Positions 8,370 through 17,555 of a DNA stretch of 64,000 bases are shown here, piece after piece; the stretch's first letter is position 1; each line of letters opens with the position of its first letter. The notes beneath the pieces are model-generated. The model did no database searches. It was not told the DNA's origin and saw only the letters and a list, made by a program, of their open reading frames with translations. The stretch comes from RUG334 sp045599645 (GTDB lineage Bacteria > Muiribacteriota > Ozemobacteria > Ozemobacterales > Ozemobacteraceae), in assembly GCA_045599645.1 (NCBI GenBank), contig JAZRWI010000014.1:1-64000 (forward strand), in the 5' to 3' direction. A program made the position numbers and the translations under genes.

Positions 8370-10010
8370 ATGAAGAATAGAATAGCTATAGTAATAATAT
8401 TACTTATAAGCCTTGTAGTGGCTGATACTAGCTTATTGGCTGCTACAAGGGACGCTATCTCTATTTCTAATAAGAAAACCATATTGTTTGTTCCACTGGA
8501 TAGCAGGCCTATTACAAGTGTTCAAACCGTAGACAGTGTAAAAAAGCTTGGCTATAATATACTTACACCACCGAAGGAATATCTTGGCACTAAGAGTTTT
8601 AATGGCAACCCGGATGGCTTTTGGAGTTGGCTTGAAGATACTGCTAAGACTAATAAAAATGATATACTTGCAGTCGTTTTATCCTGCGATAGTATGATTT
8701 ATGGAAGCCTTGTTGCTTCCAGGATGCACAATTTAAGCAATGAAATACTCATTGAACGTGTAAGACGTTTTGTTGATTTTCATAATAAATTTCCAAATAT
8801 AAAAATCTATACATATTCTTCAATTATGCGCACATTGCGCTTTGTTGAAAGTGGTGTAGAAAACAAGAATTACGAAAAGCTGGGCGATAAATTTTTCAGA
8901 TATACAGTTTTATTGGATAAAAAAGAGCTCGGCCTTTGTAACTATGATGAAAAGCTGGAATTTGCCAAACTAAGAGTTAATCTTCCCATGGAATTCCTGA
9001 ATAGCTGGATGGTGCAGCGAACCAGGAATTACATGGTAAACCGACAGCTTCTTGTATTAGCTAAGCTAGGCTATATTACATACCTTGCTTTTGGCAGAGA
9101 TGATAATGCTCCTTTTTCCCAGACTCATAGGGAAAGCAGGAAATTAAATGAATATGCAAATGCTATTGGTTTGAAGGATTTTGTGAATCTTGCCGGTCTG
9201 GATGAATTTGGCTGTGTCATGCTTATGAGAGCTATTAATGACGCCAATAATGAAAGACCTGCTGTTTATGTAAAATATAACGTTGGGGTTGGCGGTGATA
9301 TGATTCCAATGTTCAGTGACGAGGCGGTCAGAGATACTATTAAAAAGCAGATTTCCGTCATTGGTGGTATGGAAGTTGATAAACCTGAAAATGCAGAATT
9401 GGTATTGCTTGTAAATACGCCAGAAGATGGTAAATCTGTGAATCACTATGTTGTAGCATTATCTGGTGAAATAAAGGAAACCGAATCTCAGAAGAAGTTG
9501 AGAGCCAAGCAGGTTTCTTCAGCTTTGAACTTTGTGAGGATGCTTGAGGAAGATATCAGAAAAGGTTATAGGATTGCTGTCGCAGATATTTCGCATCCAA
9601 ATGGAGCTGATGACGCGATGTTAAACAATATGAGAATCAGGCGCCTGCTATTCAGGTTAAATTCATATTCTGGTTGGAATACAGCTACTAATAGCACAGG
9701 CTTTGCTCTTGCCCAGGGTCTGATTGCAAATAAGCTTGATGTAAATGCACGCACAGAGTTACTGCTTGTCAGATACATAGACGACTGGATTTATCAAAGA
9801 ATAGTCCGCACAGAAATTATGAAGGATCTTGCCAAGATAGGCAGCCGCTATATTTGGGAATTCAACGATAAAAAAGAGCTTATAGAAGAAGACATTAACG
9901 ATTTGATGCATTTTGCCATCGCTGGTTGTCTACCAGGCTTCGATATATTAGAAAACGTAACCTTCACCAACCCCTGGAACCGCATGTTTGAAACCGACAT
10001 AAGATTTTAG
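8370..10010 (+). CDS. secreted DUF4127 family protein
   Basis: A 546-residue protein with an N-terminal signal peptide (hydrophobic residues 6-22, LLAA cleavage region). It carries the DUF4127 hallmarks: FVPLDSRPITSVQ near residue 32, TPPKEYLG near residue 65, and a strand ending in LSCDSMIYGSLVASR near residue 110. The family's activity is not known; the Asp/Arg-rich N-terminal pattern resembles a sugar-phosphate or glycosidase-like active site, which is inference. The ATG at 8370 is the last CATAATG unit of the repeat mosaic, and there is no Shine-Dalgarno sequence before it. The signal peptide starts immediately, so this start is probably correct. Expression may therefore depend on the repeat tract. 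Confidence 0.85.
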   Translation: MKNRIAIVIILLISLVVADTSLLAATRDAISISNKKTILFVPLDSRPITSVQTVDSVKKLGYNILTPPKEYLGTKSFNGNPDGFWSWLEDTAKTNKNDILAVVLSCDSMIYGSLVASRMHNLSNEILIERVRRFVDFHNKFPNIKIYTYSSIMRTLRFVESGVENKNYEKLGDKFFRYTVLLDKKELGLCNYDEKLEFAKLRVNLPMEFLNSWMVQRTRNYMVNRQLLVLAKLGYITYLAFGRDDNAPFSQTHRESRKLNEYANAIGLKDFVNLAGLDEFGCVMLMRAINDANNERPAVYVKYNVGVGGDMIPMFSDEAVRDTIKKQISVIGGMEVDKPENAELVLLVNTPEDGKSVNHYVVALSGEIKETESQKKLRAKQVSSALNFVRMLEEDIRKGYRIAVADISHPNGADDAMLNNMRIRRLLFRLNSYSGWNTATNSTGFALAQGLIANKLDVNARTELLLVRYIDDWIYQRIVRTEIMKDLAKIGSRYIWEFNDKKELIEEDINDLMHFAIAGCLPGFDILENVTFTNPWNRMFETDIRF

Positions 10011-10072
10011 TCGAAAGCTGGAAGCCTGCTGTTTTTATCTAAAAATATCTTTTATATAGAGCTATTTTGGGC

Positions 10073-10078
10073 TATAAT
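10073..10078 (+). promoter_or_regulatory. glmS: predicted -10 box of the glutamate mutase operon
   Basis: TATAAT lies 42 bases before the glmS ATG; the -35 region is weak. The 109-bp leader is too short for a cobalamin riboswitch and I see no B12-box. AAGGAAA precedes the start codon. Confidence 0.45.
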
Positions 10079-10119
10079 GGTAGCATAACTTTAGATAGCT
10101 ACTAAGGAAAATTGATTGT

Positions 10120-10539
10120 ATGACTACACCAACAAACGTTGTTTTGGGCGTTATCGGTTCGGATTGTCATTCTGTAGGAAACAAGATACTTGAAGCATTC
10201 TTCACAGAAAAAGGCTTTAAAGTAACTAATCTTGGCGTAATGGTAAGCCAGGAAGAATTTATTGCTGCAGCAATTGAAACCAATGCTAAGGCTATTCTGG
10301 TTTCTTCCCTATATGGTCACGGCGAAATTGACTGTGTCGGTCTTCGCGATAAGTGCATTGAAAAGGGTTTGGACAATATGATTCTTTATGTTGGTGGCAA
10401 CCTGGTTGTTGGGAAAACACCTTTCGATGTTGTGGAAAGCAAGTTTTTAAAGATGGGCTACGACAGAGTTTTTGGCCCTGAAGATTCTCTTGATAGAGAA
10501 GCTGAATTGCTTCAGAAAGATATCGAAGCCAGACAATAA
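10120..10539 (+). CDS. glmS: methylaspartate mutase (glutamate mutase) sigma subunit
   Basis: The cobalamin-binding small subunit (139 residues, typical length 137-140). With GlmE it interconverts L-glutamate and (2S,3S)-3-methylaspartate using adenosylcobalamin. The base-off/His-on motif DxHxxG is exact: D15, H17, G20, where H17 is the lower axial cobalt ligand. The later SSLYGHGE and GGNLVVG loops are the expected cofactor-tail contacts. It is the first gene of a tight operon. Its TAA shares one base with the ATG of the reactivase gene, so translation is probably coupled. Confidence 0.97.
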   Translation: MTTPTNVVLGVIGSDCHSVGNKILEAFFTEKGFKVTNLGVMVSQEEFIAAAIETNAKAILVSSLYGHGEIDCVGLRDKCIEKGLDNMILYVGGNLVVGKTPFDVVESKFLKMGYDRVFGPEDSLDREAELLQKDIEARQ

Positions 10540-11963
10540 TGCCAGACCAGATCATTTGCGTGGATATAGGCTCTACCTACACAAAGGGTGCTGTATTCAG
10601 AATGACTGAAAGCATCTTTTCTGTAGAAAAGCGCGCAGTATCACCAACCACAGTAGAAAACCTTCCAGACGGCTTTTATGCTGTTTTGGAAAAGCTTTTG
10701 CCTGATTGTGATGTGCGCAGCTTAGATGCAGCTAATTCACCATGTCCGATTTATTTTTCATCATCGGCAAAGGGTGGGTTAAAGGTTGCTGTAGTAGGTC
10801 TTGTCCCGGAAATGTCTTTAAATATTGCTCGCCTGGCAGCATTCTCTGCTGGCGCAAAGATTTGCGCTTCATATCCATACCAGCTTACTGCTTCCCATAT
10901 AAAGAAAATAGAAGCAGAAAACCCTGATATATTGCTGCTTTGCGGCGGGACTGACGGTGGCAACGAAAAATATGTTACAGAAAATGCTAAGACCATAGCA
11001 GCTTCCGCTTTTAAAGGCACAGTTGTCTATGCTGGTAACAGTTATGCAGCGGATACCGTTGCTGAACTGCTGGGCGATAAAGAACATGTTATTGTTGAAA
11101 ATGTAATGCCGGATTTTGGCAAACTCAATATTGAACCAGTTCGCAAGGCCATAAGAAATATTTTTCTGGCAAAGATTGTTTCTGGAAAAGGGCTTGATAA
11201 GCTGGTAAAAGCTTTTGACGTCCAGCCACTTCCAACACCGCTGGCGGTTTATAACCTTGTAAAGGCTATTGGCGGCAGCCTGAAGGAATGGGATAATTTT
11301 GCTCTCATAGATATGGGTGGCGCAACTACAGACTTTTATTCCAATGGCAAAAGCTATGACCCTGATTCAAACACAGTAATGAAGGGGATTATAGAACCTA
11401 ACCTCAAACGGACTGTCGAAGGCGATCTGGGAATGAGAGTCAGCGCTGAAGCTGCCTACGAAACCGGTGAAGAATACATTCGCAGTGTAAGCGGCTATGA
11501 CGATGATGAAATGGCTGCTTATAAGGCTTTTATTGATAGGGTTCATGCAGATACTGATTATTTACCTGTAGATGATAAAGAAAAGGCTTATGACCGTTAT
11601 CTGGCAAGCGCTTGTATTTATCATTCTCTTCTGCGCCACTGCGGCACTGTTGAAGAAGTTTATACCTGCAACGGCAGAGTATGGGCACAGGTAGGTAAGG
11701 ATCTGAGAAAGGTTACAAAGATTGTTGGAACAGGTGGATATCTGGCGGCCATGGGGCGTAATGGTGAACAGGTTGTGATTCCCAATAAGCCAGTGCAAAT
11801 GACCGAAAAGATGCCATTGCTTCCACAGAAATTTGAGTATTATTCAGATAGCAGTTATATATGGCCATTGCTTGGTAATTTGGCAGAAAAATACCCGGTT
11901 CAGTGTGCAAATACTGCTGTTAATGTATTATTAAAAATGGATGAAACTAATGGTAAGGAGTGA
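10539..11963 (+). CDS. glmL: glutamate mutase reactivating factor MutL/GlmL
   Basis: A 474-residue ASKHA-fold ATPase of the MutL family, found between the two glutamate mutase subunit genes in clostridia. The phosphate-1 motif DIGSTYTKGA is at residues 8-17 and the phosphate-2 motif IDMGGATTDF near residue 258. The family exchanges damaged cobalamin from the mutase at the cost of ATP; this role is inferred from family and position. The start overlaps the glmS stop by one base and the stop TGA is 6 bases before the probable glmE start. Confidence 0.95.
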   Translation: MPDQIICVDIGSTYTKGAVFRMTESIFSVEKRAVSPTTVENLPDGFYAVLEKLLPDCDVRSLDAANSPCPIYFSSSAKGGLKVAVVGLVPEMSLNIARLAAFSAGAKICASYPYQLTASHIKKIEAENPDILLLCGGTDGGNEKYVTENAKTIAASAFKGTVVYAGNSYAADTVAELLGDKEHVIVENVMPDFGKLNIEPVRKAIRNIFLAKIVSGKGLDKLVKAFDVQPLPTPLAVYNLVKAIGGSLKEWDNFALIDMGGATTDFYSNGKSYDPDSNTVMKGIIEPNLKRTVEGDLGMRVSAEAAYETGEEYIRSVSGYDDDEMAAYKAFIDRVHADTDYLPVDDKEKAYDRYLASACIYHSLLRHCGTVEEVYTCNGRVWAQVGKDLRKVTKIVGTGGYLAAMGRNGEQVVIPNKPVQMTEKMPLLPQKFEYYSDSSYIWPLLGNLAEKYPVQCANTAVNVLLKMDETNGKE

Positions 11964-11969
11964 TTGCCA

Positions 11970-13415
11970 GTGAGTTCTTATAAAATTAGCGATGAAAAAT
12001 TTGATGAAATTCGTAAAGAAATTCTCGCAACATGGCCAACAGGCAAAGACATTGATTTTGAAGAAGCTGTAGCTTATCAGAAAGCTATTCCTGAATCAAA
12101 GAACTTTGCTGTAGCTATGCGCAAAGCCTCTGAAGAAGGCAGAACCCTCTGCCAGCCAAGAGCAGGCGTAGCTTTGATTCAAGATCATATCAAGCTTTTA
12201 CAGTTTCTTGAAACAGAAGGCCAGGCTGATTTGCTTCCAACAACTATTGATGCCTATACAAGACTCAATCGCTATCAGGAAGCTGCAAACGGTATTCAGC
12301 GTTCCTTAGAAGCTAGAACCTCACTGCTTAACGGCTTCCCAGCAGTAAACCACGGTCTTTATGGCTGTCGTCAGGTTACTGAAGCTGTTAAATCACCAAT
12401 TCAGGTAAGGCACGGAACTCCGGATGCCAGACTTCTTGCTGAAATTACTCTGGCAGGCGGTTTTACAAGCTTTGAAGGTGGCGGAATTTCCTATAATATT
12501 CCTTATGCCAAGAAGGTTCCTCTGACAAAGTCTATTGAAGACTGGAAATATGTTGACCGTCTTGTTGGTCGCTATGAAGAACGCGGCATTCACATCAACC
12601 GTGAACCCTTCGGACCATTGACCGGAACACTTGTTCCACCATGTGTAAGCCATGTCTGCGCAATTGTTGAAGGTATTCTTGCTTTGCGCCAGGGCGTTCG
12701 TTCTATCACACTCGGCTACGGTCAGGGTGGTAACATGATTCAGGACGTTGCAGCCTTGATTTCTTTGAGAAATCTTGCTCACGAATACTTCAAACGCGAA
12801 GGCCTGAATGATTATGAACTTACAACCGTATTCCATCAGTGGATGGGCGGTTTCCCATCTGATGAAGCAAAGGCCTTTGCTGTTATTAGCTGGGGCGCTG
12901 CGGTAGCTGTTCTTGCTGGTGCTGACAAGGTTATTGTTAAATCACCACACGAAGCTATGGGTATTCCGACCAAGGAAGCAAACGGTATGGGTATTCGCTG
13001 CACTAAGCAGGCTGTTAGCATGCTTCGCGACCAGAAGCTTCCAATCAGTGCTGAACACCAGACTGAAATTGAACAGATTGAAAAGGAAGTTCGCTGCATC
13101 ATGGATGCTCTTTACAAGCTTGGCGATGGCGACATCGAAAAGGGTGTAATTGCAGGCTTTGAAGCAGGCGTGATAGACGTTCCATTTGCTCCTTCTATTT
13201 ACAACCATGGTAAGATTTTACCAATGCGTGATAACAACGGCTTTATCCGCATTTTCAATAAGGGCAATATGGCTTTGAACGACGAAATTATGGATTACCA
13301 CCGCGCTAAACTGGAAGAACGCGGTAAGGCAGAAGGCCGTAAGGTTTGCTTCCAGATGGTAACAGACGACATTTATGCAATCAGCAAAGGTGCACTTGTA
13401 GGGAGACCAAGATGA
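11970..13415 (+). CDS. glmE: methylaspartate mutase (glutamate mutase) epsilon subunit
   Basis: The catalytic TIM-barrel subunit of glutamate mutase, about 481 residues, matching the usual 483. Recognisable segments are RAGVALIQDHIKLLQFLE, RHGTPDARLLAE and GGGISYNIPYAK, typical of GlmE substrate- and cobalamin-binding strands. GTG 11970 is the likely start because AAGGAG (11955-11960) is 9 bases away; TTG 11964 is only 3 bases from it. The TGA stop overlaps the ATG of the methylaspartase gene (ATGA), a sign of coupled translation. Confidence 0.96.
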   Translation: MSSYKISDEKFDEIRKEILATWPTGKDIDFEEAVAYQKAIPESKNFAVAMRKASEEGRTLCQPRAGVALIQDHIKLLQFLETEGQADLLPTTIDAYTRLNRYQEAANGIQRSLEARTSLLNGFPAVNHGLYGCRQVTEAVKSPIQVRHGTPDARLLAEITLAGGFTSFEGGGISYNIPYAKKVPLTKSIEDWKYVDRLVGRYEERGIHINREPFGPLTGTLVPPCVSHVCAIVEGILALRQGVRSITLGYGQGGNMIQDVAALISLRNLAHEYFKREGLNDYELTTVFHQWMGGFPSDEAKAFAVISWGAAVAVLAGADKVIVKSPHEAMGIPTKEANGMGIRCTKQAVSMLRDQKLPISAEHQTEIEQIEKEVRCIMDALYKLGDGDIEKGVIAGFEAGVIDVPFAPSIYNHGKILPMRDNNGFIRIFNKGNMALNDEIMDYHRAKLEERGKAEGRKVCFQMVTDDIYAISKGALVGRPR

Positions 13416-14662
13416 AAATTAAACAAGTAACATTCGCAAAAGGTAATTCAGCTTTTTATTTTGACGACCAGCGCGCAATCAAGGCTGGTGCCAAGCACGA
13501 CGGTTTTGACTATGTCGGTAAACCGGTAACTCAGAAGTTTACACGCATCAGACAGGCCGGTCAGAGCATTGCTATCATCCTCATGCTTGAAGATGGTCAG
13601 ATTGCTAGTGGTGACTGTGCTGCAGTTCAGTATTCTGGTGCTGGTGGACGTGACCCGTTGTTCCTGGCTTCTGAATTTATTCCGTTCCTTGAAAAGCACA
13701 TTAAACCATTGCTTGAAGGTATGGAACTTGGTTCCTTCAGAGACATGGCCAAGAAATTCTGTGACCTCAAGATTGAAGGTAAGCCACTGCATTCAGCTAT
13801 TAAGTATGGTTTGACCATGGCTCTTCTTGACGCCAAAGCTAAGTCAATGTTCCTCATGCCTGCAGAAGTAATCTGCAAGGAATACAACCTGCCAATCATT
13901 GCTAAGCGCGTTCCGATATTTGGTCAGAGTGGCGATGACAGATATGCTAACGTCGATAAGATGATTCTTAAGGGCGTTGAAGTTCTTCCACACGCTCTTA
14001 TTAACAATGTTGAAGAAAAGCTCGGCCTTCAGGGCGAAAAGCTCAGAGAATACATCCATTGGCTTGTTAGCCGCATCAGGGCTCTACGCATGGATGAAAG
14101 CTACAAACCAGACCTTCACATTGACGTATATGGCACTATCGGTCAGCTTTACAAGAACGATATGGACAAGGTTGCTGATTATGTTGCTTCTCTTGAAAAA
14201 GACGCTGGCGAATTCCAGCTCTACATTGAAGGTCCTGTTGACGTAGAAGCCAAGCTTCCTCAGATTGAAGCTCTCAAGAAAATACATGATAAGCTCAAAG
14301 CTATGGGTTCCAGCGTAAAGATTGTTGCTGACGAATGGTGTAATACCTACGAAGATATCAAGGAATTTACTGATGCCAAGTCTTGCGACATGGTTCAGAT
14401 TAAGACACCGGACCTTGGTGGTATTCAGAACATCGTTGAAAGCGTTCTTTACTGCAAAGCTCACGGTATGGAAGCATATCAGGGCGGCACCTGCAACGAA
14501 ACTGACCAGACTGCAAGAATGTGTGTTCATCTGGCTGTTGCTGCTCAGGCTGAAAGAACTCTTGCTAAGCCGGGCATGGGCTTTGACGAAGGCTTCACAA
14601 TCGTTAATAACGAAATGGAAAGAATTATTGCTGTATTGAAGATGAAATACGGAGTTAAGTAA
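13412..14662 (+). CDS. mal: methylaspartate ammonia-lyase (3-methylaspartase)
   Basis: Enolase-superfamily enzyme that removes ammonia from 3-methylaspartate to give mesaconate. With the start at ATG 13412 it has 416 residues. The known catalytic residues fall at the same numbers as in clostridial enzymes: H194 (in LPHALINN), metal ligands D238, E273 and D307, and the base K331 (in QIKTPDLGG). This agreement fixes both start and identity. It overlaps glmE by 4 bases, and the next gene starts 2 bases after its stop. It commits glutamate to the methylaspartate fermentation branch. Confidence 0.98.
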   Translation: MKIKQVTFAKGNSAFYFDDQRAIKAGAKHDGFDYVGKPVTQKFTRIRQAGQSIAIILMLEDGQIASGDCAAVQYSGAGGRDPLFLASEFIPFLEKHIKPLLEGMELGSFRDMAKKFCDLKIEGKPLHSAIKYGLTMALLDAKAKSMFLMPAEVICKEYNLPIIAKRVPIFGQSGDDRYANVDKMILKGVEVLPHALINNVEEKLGLQGEKLREYIHWLVSRIRALRMDESYKPDLHIDVYGTIGQLYKNDMDKVADYVASLEKDAGEFQLYIEGPVDVEAKLPQIEALKKIHDKLKAMGSSVKIVADEWCNTYEDIKEFTDAKSCDMVQIKTPDLGGIQNIVESVLYCKAHGMEAYQGGTCNETDQTARMCVHLAVAAQAERTLAKPGMGFDEGFTIVNNEMERIIAVLKMKYGVK

Positions 14663-14664
14663 TT

Positions 14665-16041
14665 ATGGCAAAGAAAGAATTTAAAGTTTTATCACCAACC
14701 GCTATCCTTGGTTATGGTTTTCCAGAAGCTTCTTTTATGAAGGGTATGGAAAAGAAACCCGATTTGATCGCTGTTGACGCTGGTTCAACCGACCCGGGGC
14801 CATATTATCTTGGCGCTGGTAAGCCTTTCACAAACCGCGAAGCTGTTAAGCGCGATTTGACCTACATGATTGTTCATGGCGTAAATAACAAGATTCCAGT
14901 AGTTGTTGGTACTGCTGGTGGTTCTGGTGCTGATGTTCACCTTGAATGGTGCCGCACTATCATTGAAGAAATTGCTGCTGAAAACAAGCTTTCCTTCAAG
15001 ATGGGCATTATTCCTGCTGACGTAAGCAAGGAAGAATGCAAAAAGGCTCTCAAGGAAGGCCGCATCCAGCCATTGGCTTATGTTCCACAGCTTACAGAAG
15101 AAGCTATTGATGAAACCACATACCTTGTTGCTCAGATGGGCGTTGAACCAATTATTGATGCTCTCAAGGATAAATGTGATGTAGTTCTTGCCGGTCGCTG
15201 CTATGACCCGGCCAACTTTGCTGCATTGCCAATTATGCTTGGCTACGACAAGGGACTTGCTCTTCATATGGGTAAGATTCTTGAATGCGCTGCAATCGCT
15301 GCTACTCCAGGTTCTGGCTCAGACTGCGCAATGGGCACTCTCACTGAAGACAGCTTCATTCTCGAAGCTCTTTCCCCAGATAGAAAGTTCACCTGCGAAT
15401 CAGCCGCTGCTCATACTCTCTATGAAAAGACCGACCCATATCATCTGCCAGGCCCGGGCGGAGAACTCGACCTCACTGGCTGCTCATTCAAGGATTTAGG
15501 CGAAGGCCGCGTAGAAGTTAAGGGAAGCAAGGACGTTCCAACTCCACGTTATTACGTTAAGCTGGAAGGCGCTCGCTGCATTGGCTATAGAACTGTCAGC
15601 ATCGCTGGCACCCGCGACCCGATTATGATTGCTGGTATCGACAAGATTATCGATCAGGTTAAGGAACGTGTAAACACCATTACCAAAGACCCGCACAGAA
15701 GTGATAACCTGTATTTCCATGTATATGGCAAGAACGGCGTTATGGGCCCATTGGAAACCAATAAGAATGTTACCTCTCACGAACTTTGCATCGTAATCGA
15801 AGCACTCTGCAAGACTCAGGCTGAAGCTGATTCTCTCTGCAGTATAGCTCGTTCTACAATGCTTCACTATGGTTATGAAGGCCGTATCTCTACTGCGGGT
15901 AACCTGGCTTTCCCGTTCTCTCCATCTGATATTACCGTTGGTAAGGTATTCGAATTCTCTGTTTACCATCTGATGGATATCGAAGGCAAGAAGCTTTTCC
16001 CGTTCCATATTGAATCCTATAAGAACGGTGCTAAGTGCTAA
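14665..16041 (+). CDS. AtuA-like (DUF1446) acyclic terpene utilisation family protein
   Basis: The 458-residue protein matches the AtuA/DUF1446 family: IAVDAGSTDPGPYYLG near residue 36, VVVGTAGGSGADVHLEW near residue 79, VVLAGRCYDPANFA near residue 175 and PGSGSDCAMGTLTED near residue 217. AtuA homologues act in citronellol/geraniol breakdown, but their chemistry is not well defined. Here the gene sits directly behind methylaspartase and before a DUF4387 gene, so a role in mesaconate or citramalate metabolism or in supporting the B12 enzyme is more likely than terpene catabolism. That is inference from context. Confidence 0.88.
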   Translation: MAKKEFKVLSPTAILGYGFPEASFMKGMEKKPDLIAVDAGSTDPGPYYLGAGKPFTNREAVKRDLTYMIVHGVNNKIPVVVGTAGGSGADVHLEWCRTIIEEIAAENKLSFKMGIIPADVSKEECKKALKEGRIQPLAYVPQLTEEAIDETTYLVAQMGVEPIIDALKDKCDVVLAGRCYDPANFAALPIMLGYDKGLALHMGKILECAAIAATPGSGSDCAMGTLTEDSFILEALSPDRKFTCESAAAHTLYEKTDPYHLPGPGGELDLTGCSFKDLGEGRVEVKGSKDVPTPRYYVKLEGARCIGYRTVSIAGTRDPIMIAGIDKIIDQVKERVNTITKDPHRSDNLYFHVYGKNGVMGPLETNKNVTSHELCIVIEALCKTQAEADSLCSIARSTMLHYGYEGRISTAGNLAFPFSPSDITVGKVFEFSVYHLMDIEGKKLFPFHIESYKNGAKC

Positions 16042-16054
16042 GGGGGAAATGAAA

Positions 16055-16366
16055 ATGAAAAGAAACATACTTGAAGCTGCAAAAGTCATTCGTTCCAAGA
16101 ACTCAGGCCCATTTGAACTGACCTTCGATATTATGTTCAAAAGCAAGGAATATTTCGAAGAATTCAAGAACAAGCAGATTATCAATAAGGCTCAGTTTGC
16201 TAAGCTTTATGGTATTCCTGAAGATGATGTTGAAACCATCGTCTGGTTCTCTCCGGCTAATGCAGTGAAGGTTACAATCAAGCGCCCATGGGCTTCTGGC
16301 GCACCAGGTGAAACTGACATCTACGGTGCCCAGCAGCACGCACCAATCTTCTCAATCGAATTCTAA
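16055..16366 (+). CDS. DUF4387 family protein
   Basis: A 103-residue protein typical of DUF4387 in length and in motifs: AKVIRSKNSGPFELTFDIMF at the N-terminus and the central KLYGI and VKVTIKRPW stretches. The family commonly occurs next to AtuA-like genes. I choose ATG 16055 because AGGGGG (16041-16046) is 8 bases upstream; ATG 16049 is an alternative only 2 bases from it. It is the last gene of the operon. Function unknown; it may be a subunit or partner of the AtuA-like protein. Confidence 0.85.
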   Translation: MKRNILEAAKVIRSKNSGPFELTFDIMFKSKEYFEEFKNKQIINKAQFAKLYGIPEDDVETIVWFSPANAVKVTIKRPWASGAPGETDIYGAQQHAPIFSIEF

Positions 16367-16388
16367 TTAATATCAGGATAGGTTCAAA

Positions 16389-16439
16389 AAATATAACATA
16401 CCCCGAGTATATGAAATATACCCGGGGTATGTTATATTT
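16389..16439. promoter_or_regulatory. long near-perfect inverted repeat
   Basis: Two 23-base arms (16389-16411 and 16417-16439) pair with a single mismatch around a 5-base loop; the cores are CATACCCCGAGTATA and TATACCCGGGGTATG. It lies 22 bases after the glutamate operon and 26 before the acyltransferase gene. It lacks a clean T tract, so it could be a terminator, an operator for the downstream gene, or both. Confidence 0.6.
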
Positions 16440-16465
16440 AATCTCATCTAAGGGATTATAACAAA

Positions 16466-17515
16466 ATGGAAAAGGTTCAACAGAGACTAGATTATTTAGA
16501 TATCGCTAAGGCAATAGGTATTTTTTTTGTAATTGTTGGTCATGTGGCTGGTAATTTGGATACACCATTATATCGAGTGGTGCTGTATTATTTTCATATG
16601 CCTTTATTCTTTATGATTACTGGGTTATTGGTAAGTCGTAAAGAGGTAGAATTTAATAAGGAGTATATTAAGAATTTCATATATAAAAATTTATATGCTT
16701 TAATGCTGCCATTTCTATTGTGGGGACTTATATATTCGACTTTTAACTATACAAATCTACTAAAAATATTATATGGTTCGTGGGAAAGTCTTACTAGTGC
16801 TAATACTTTGACGTCTTTGTGGTATTTGCCAGCTTTGTTTTGTGCGAGAATAGAAATGGAATTTTTTTTACAATTTACAAAAAAAATTCCTCTTCCTCTC
16901 TGGTTGCTTGATATTTTGTGTGCCATAGCTGTTTTTGCTGTTGCTGTTAATTTACCCAAATTTGAATTTGGATATTTGTGGTGTTTCGATATTTCGCTGT
17001 TGGGTTTTGCTTTTATGCTTATTGGTAATGCCTTAAAACAGATTGTTCATTTTTTGAATACAAAGAGCATTGCTTATAGCTTTATGATACTTGCTGCAAG
17101 TTTGGTTGCATTTTATTCTGGAACATTTGCTAGAACTTCTGAAGTAGAATTGGTGCTTCTTTGTAGTAAACAGTTAGGAAATTTGAATTATTTATTTTTA
17201 AATGCCATTAGTGGAAGCTTTGCTGTTATTGCTTTTTCTCTAATTATTTCAAGAATGTTCATACATCATAAAGAAAATAGAGTTTATAAAAGAATTCTTT
17301 GGATAGGCAGTAACACTATTGCGATATTCCTGCTGCATAAGCCTTTTCTGCAACAGGTTGTTTTGTGGGATTTTAAGGCTATTGGTCTTACCGGACCGGA
17401 GTCGTTGATTGCTGTTTATGCTTCAATATTTGCGCTGTTGGTTTGTTGTGTTATTATTAAACCAATAGACAGTTGCATACCCCAGTTATTTGGTCATCGC
17501 CCTAAAAACATTTAA
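16466..17515 (+). CDS. acyltransferase 3 family membrane protein
   Basis: A 349-residue integral membrane protein with about ten hydrophobic segments. The N-terminal signature RLDYLDIAKAIGIFFVIVGHV, with the catalytic-type His, and the following FHMPLFFMITGLL are diagnostic of the acyltransferase 3 (OafA/NodX-like) family, which O-acylates surface sugars or lipids. The acceptor cannot be read from the sequence. It is AT-richer than the operon before it. AAGGGA precedes the ATG. It is preceded by the long inverted repeat and followed 40 bases later by an unrelated P-loop gene. Confidence 0.9.
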   Translation: MEKVQQRLDYLDIAKAIGIFFVIVGHVAGNLDTPLYRVVLYYFHMPLFFMITGLLVSRKEVEFNKEYIKNFIYKNLYALMLPFLLWGLIYSTFNYTNLLKILYGSWESLTSANTLTSLWYLPALFCARIEMEFFLQFTKKIPLPLWLLDILCAIAVFAVAVNLPKFEFGYLWCFDISLLGFAFMLIGNALKQIVHFLNTKSIAYSFMILAASLVAFYSGTFARTSEVELVLLCSKQLGNLNYLFLNAISGSFAVIAFSLIISRMFIHHKENRVYKRILWIGSNTIAIFLLHKPFLQQVVLWDFKAIGLTGPESLIAVYASIFALLVCCVIIKPIDSCIPQLFGHRPKNI

Positions 17516-17555
17516 AATATTGATGGCTTAAAATTTTGTAATAAAGGAAATTACT

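Noticed and set aside
10011..10119. Cobalamin riboswitch before glutamate mutase
   Set aside because: The leader from the promoter to the start codon is only about 40 bases and has no B12-box or extended structure.
14665..16041. Terpene catabolism pathway from the AtuA-like gene
   Set aside because: No other atu-type genes (acyl-CoA carboxylase, dehydrogenases) are present; the gene is embedded in the glutamate mutase operon.
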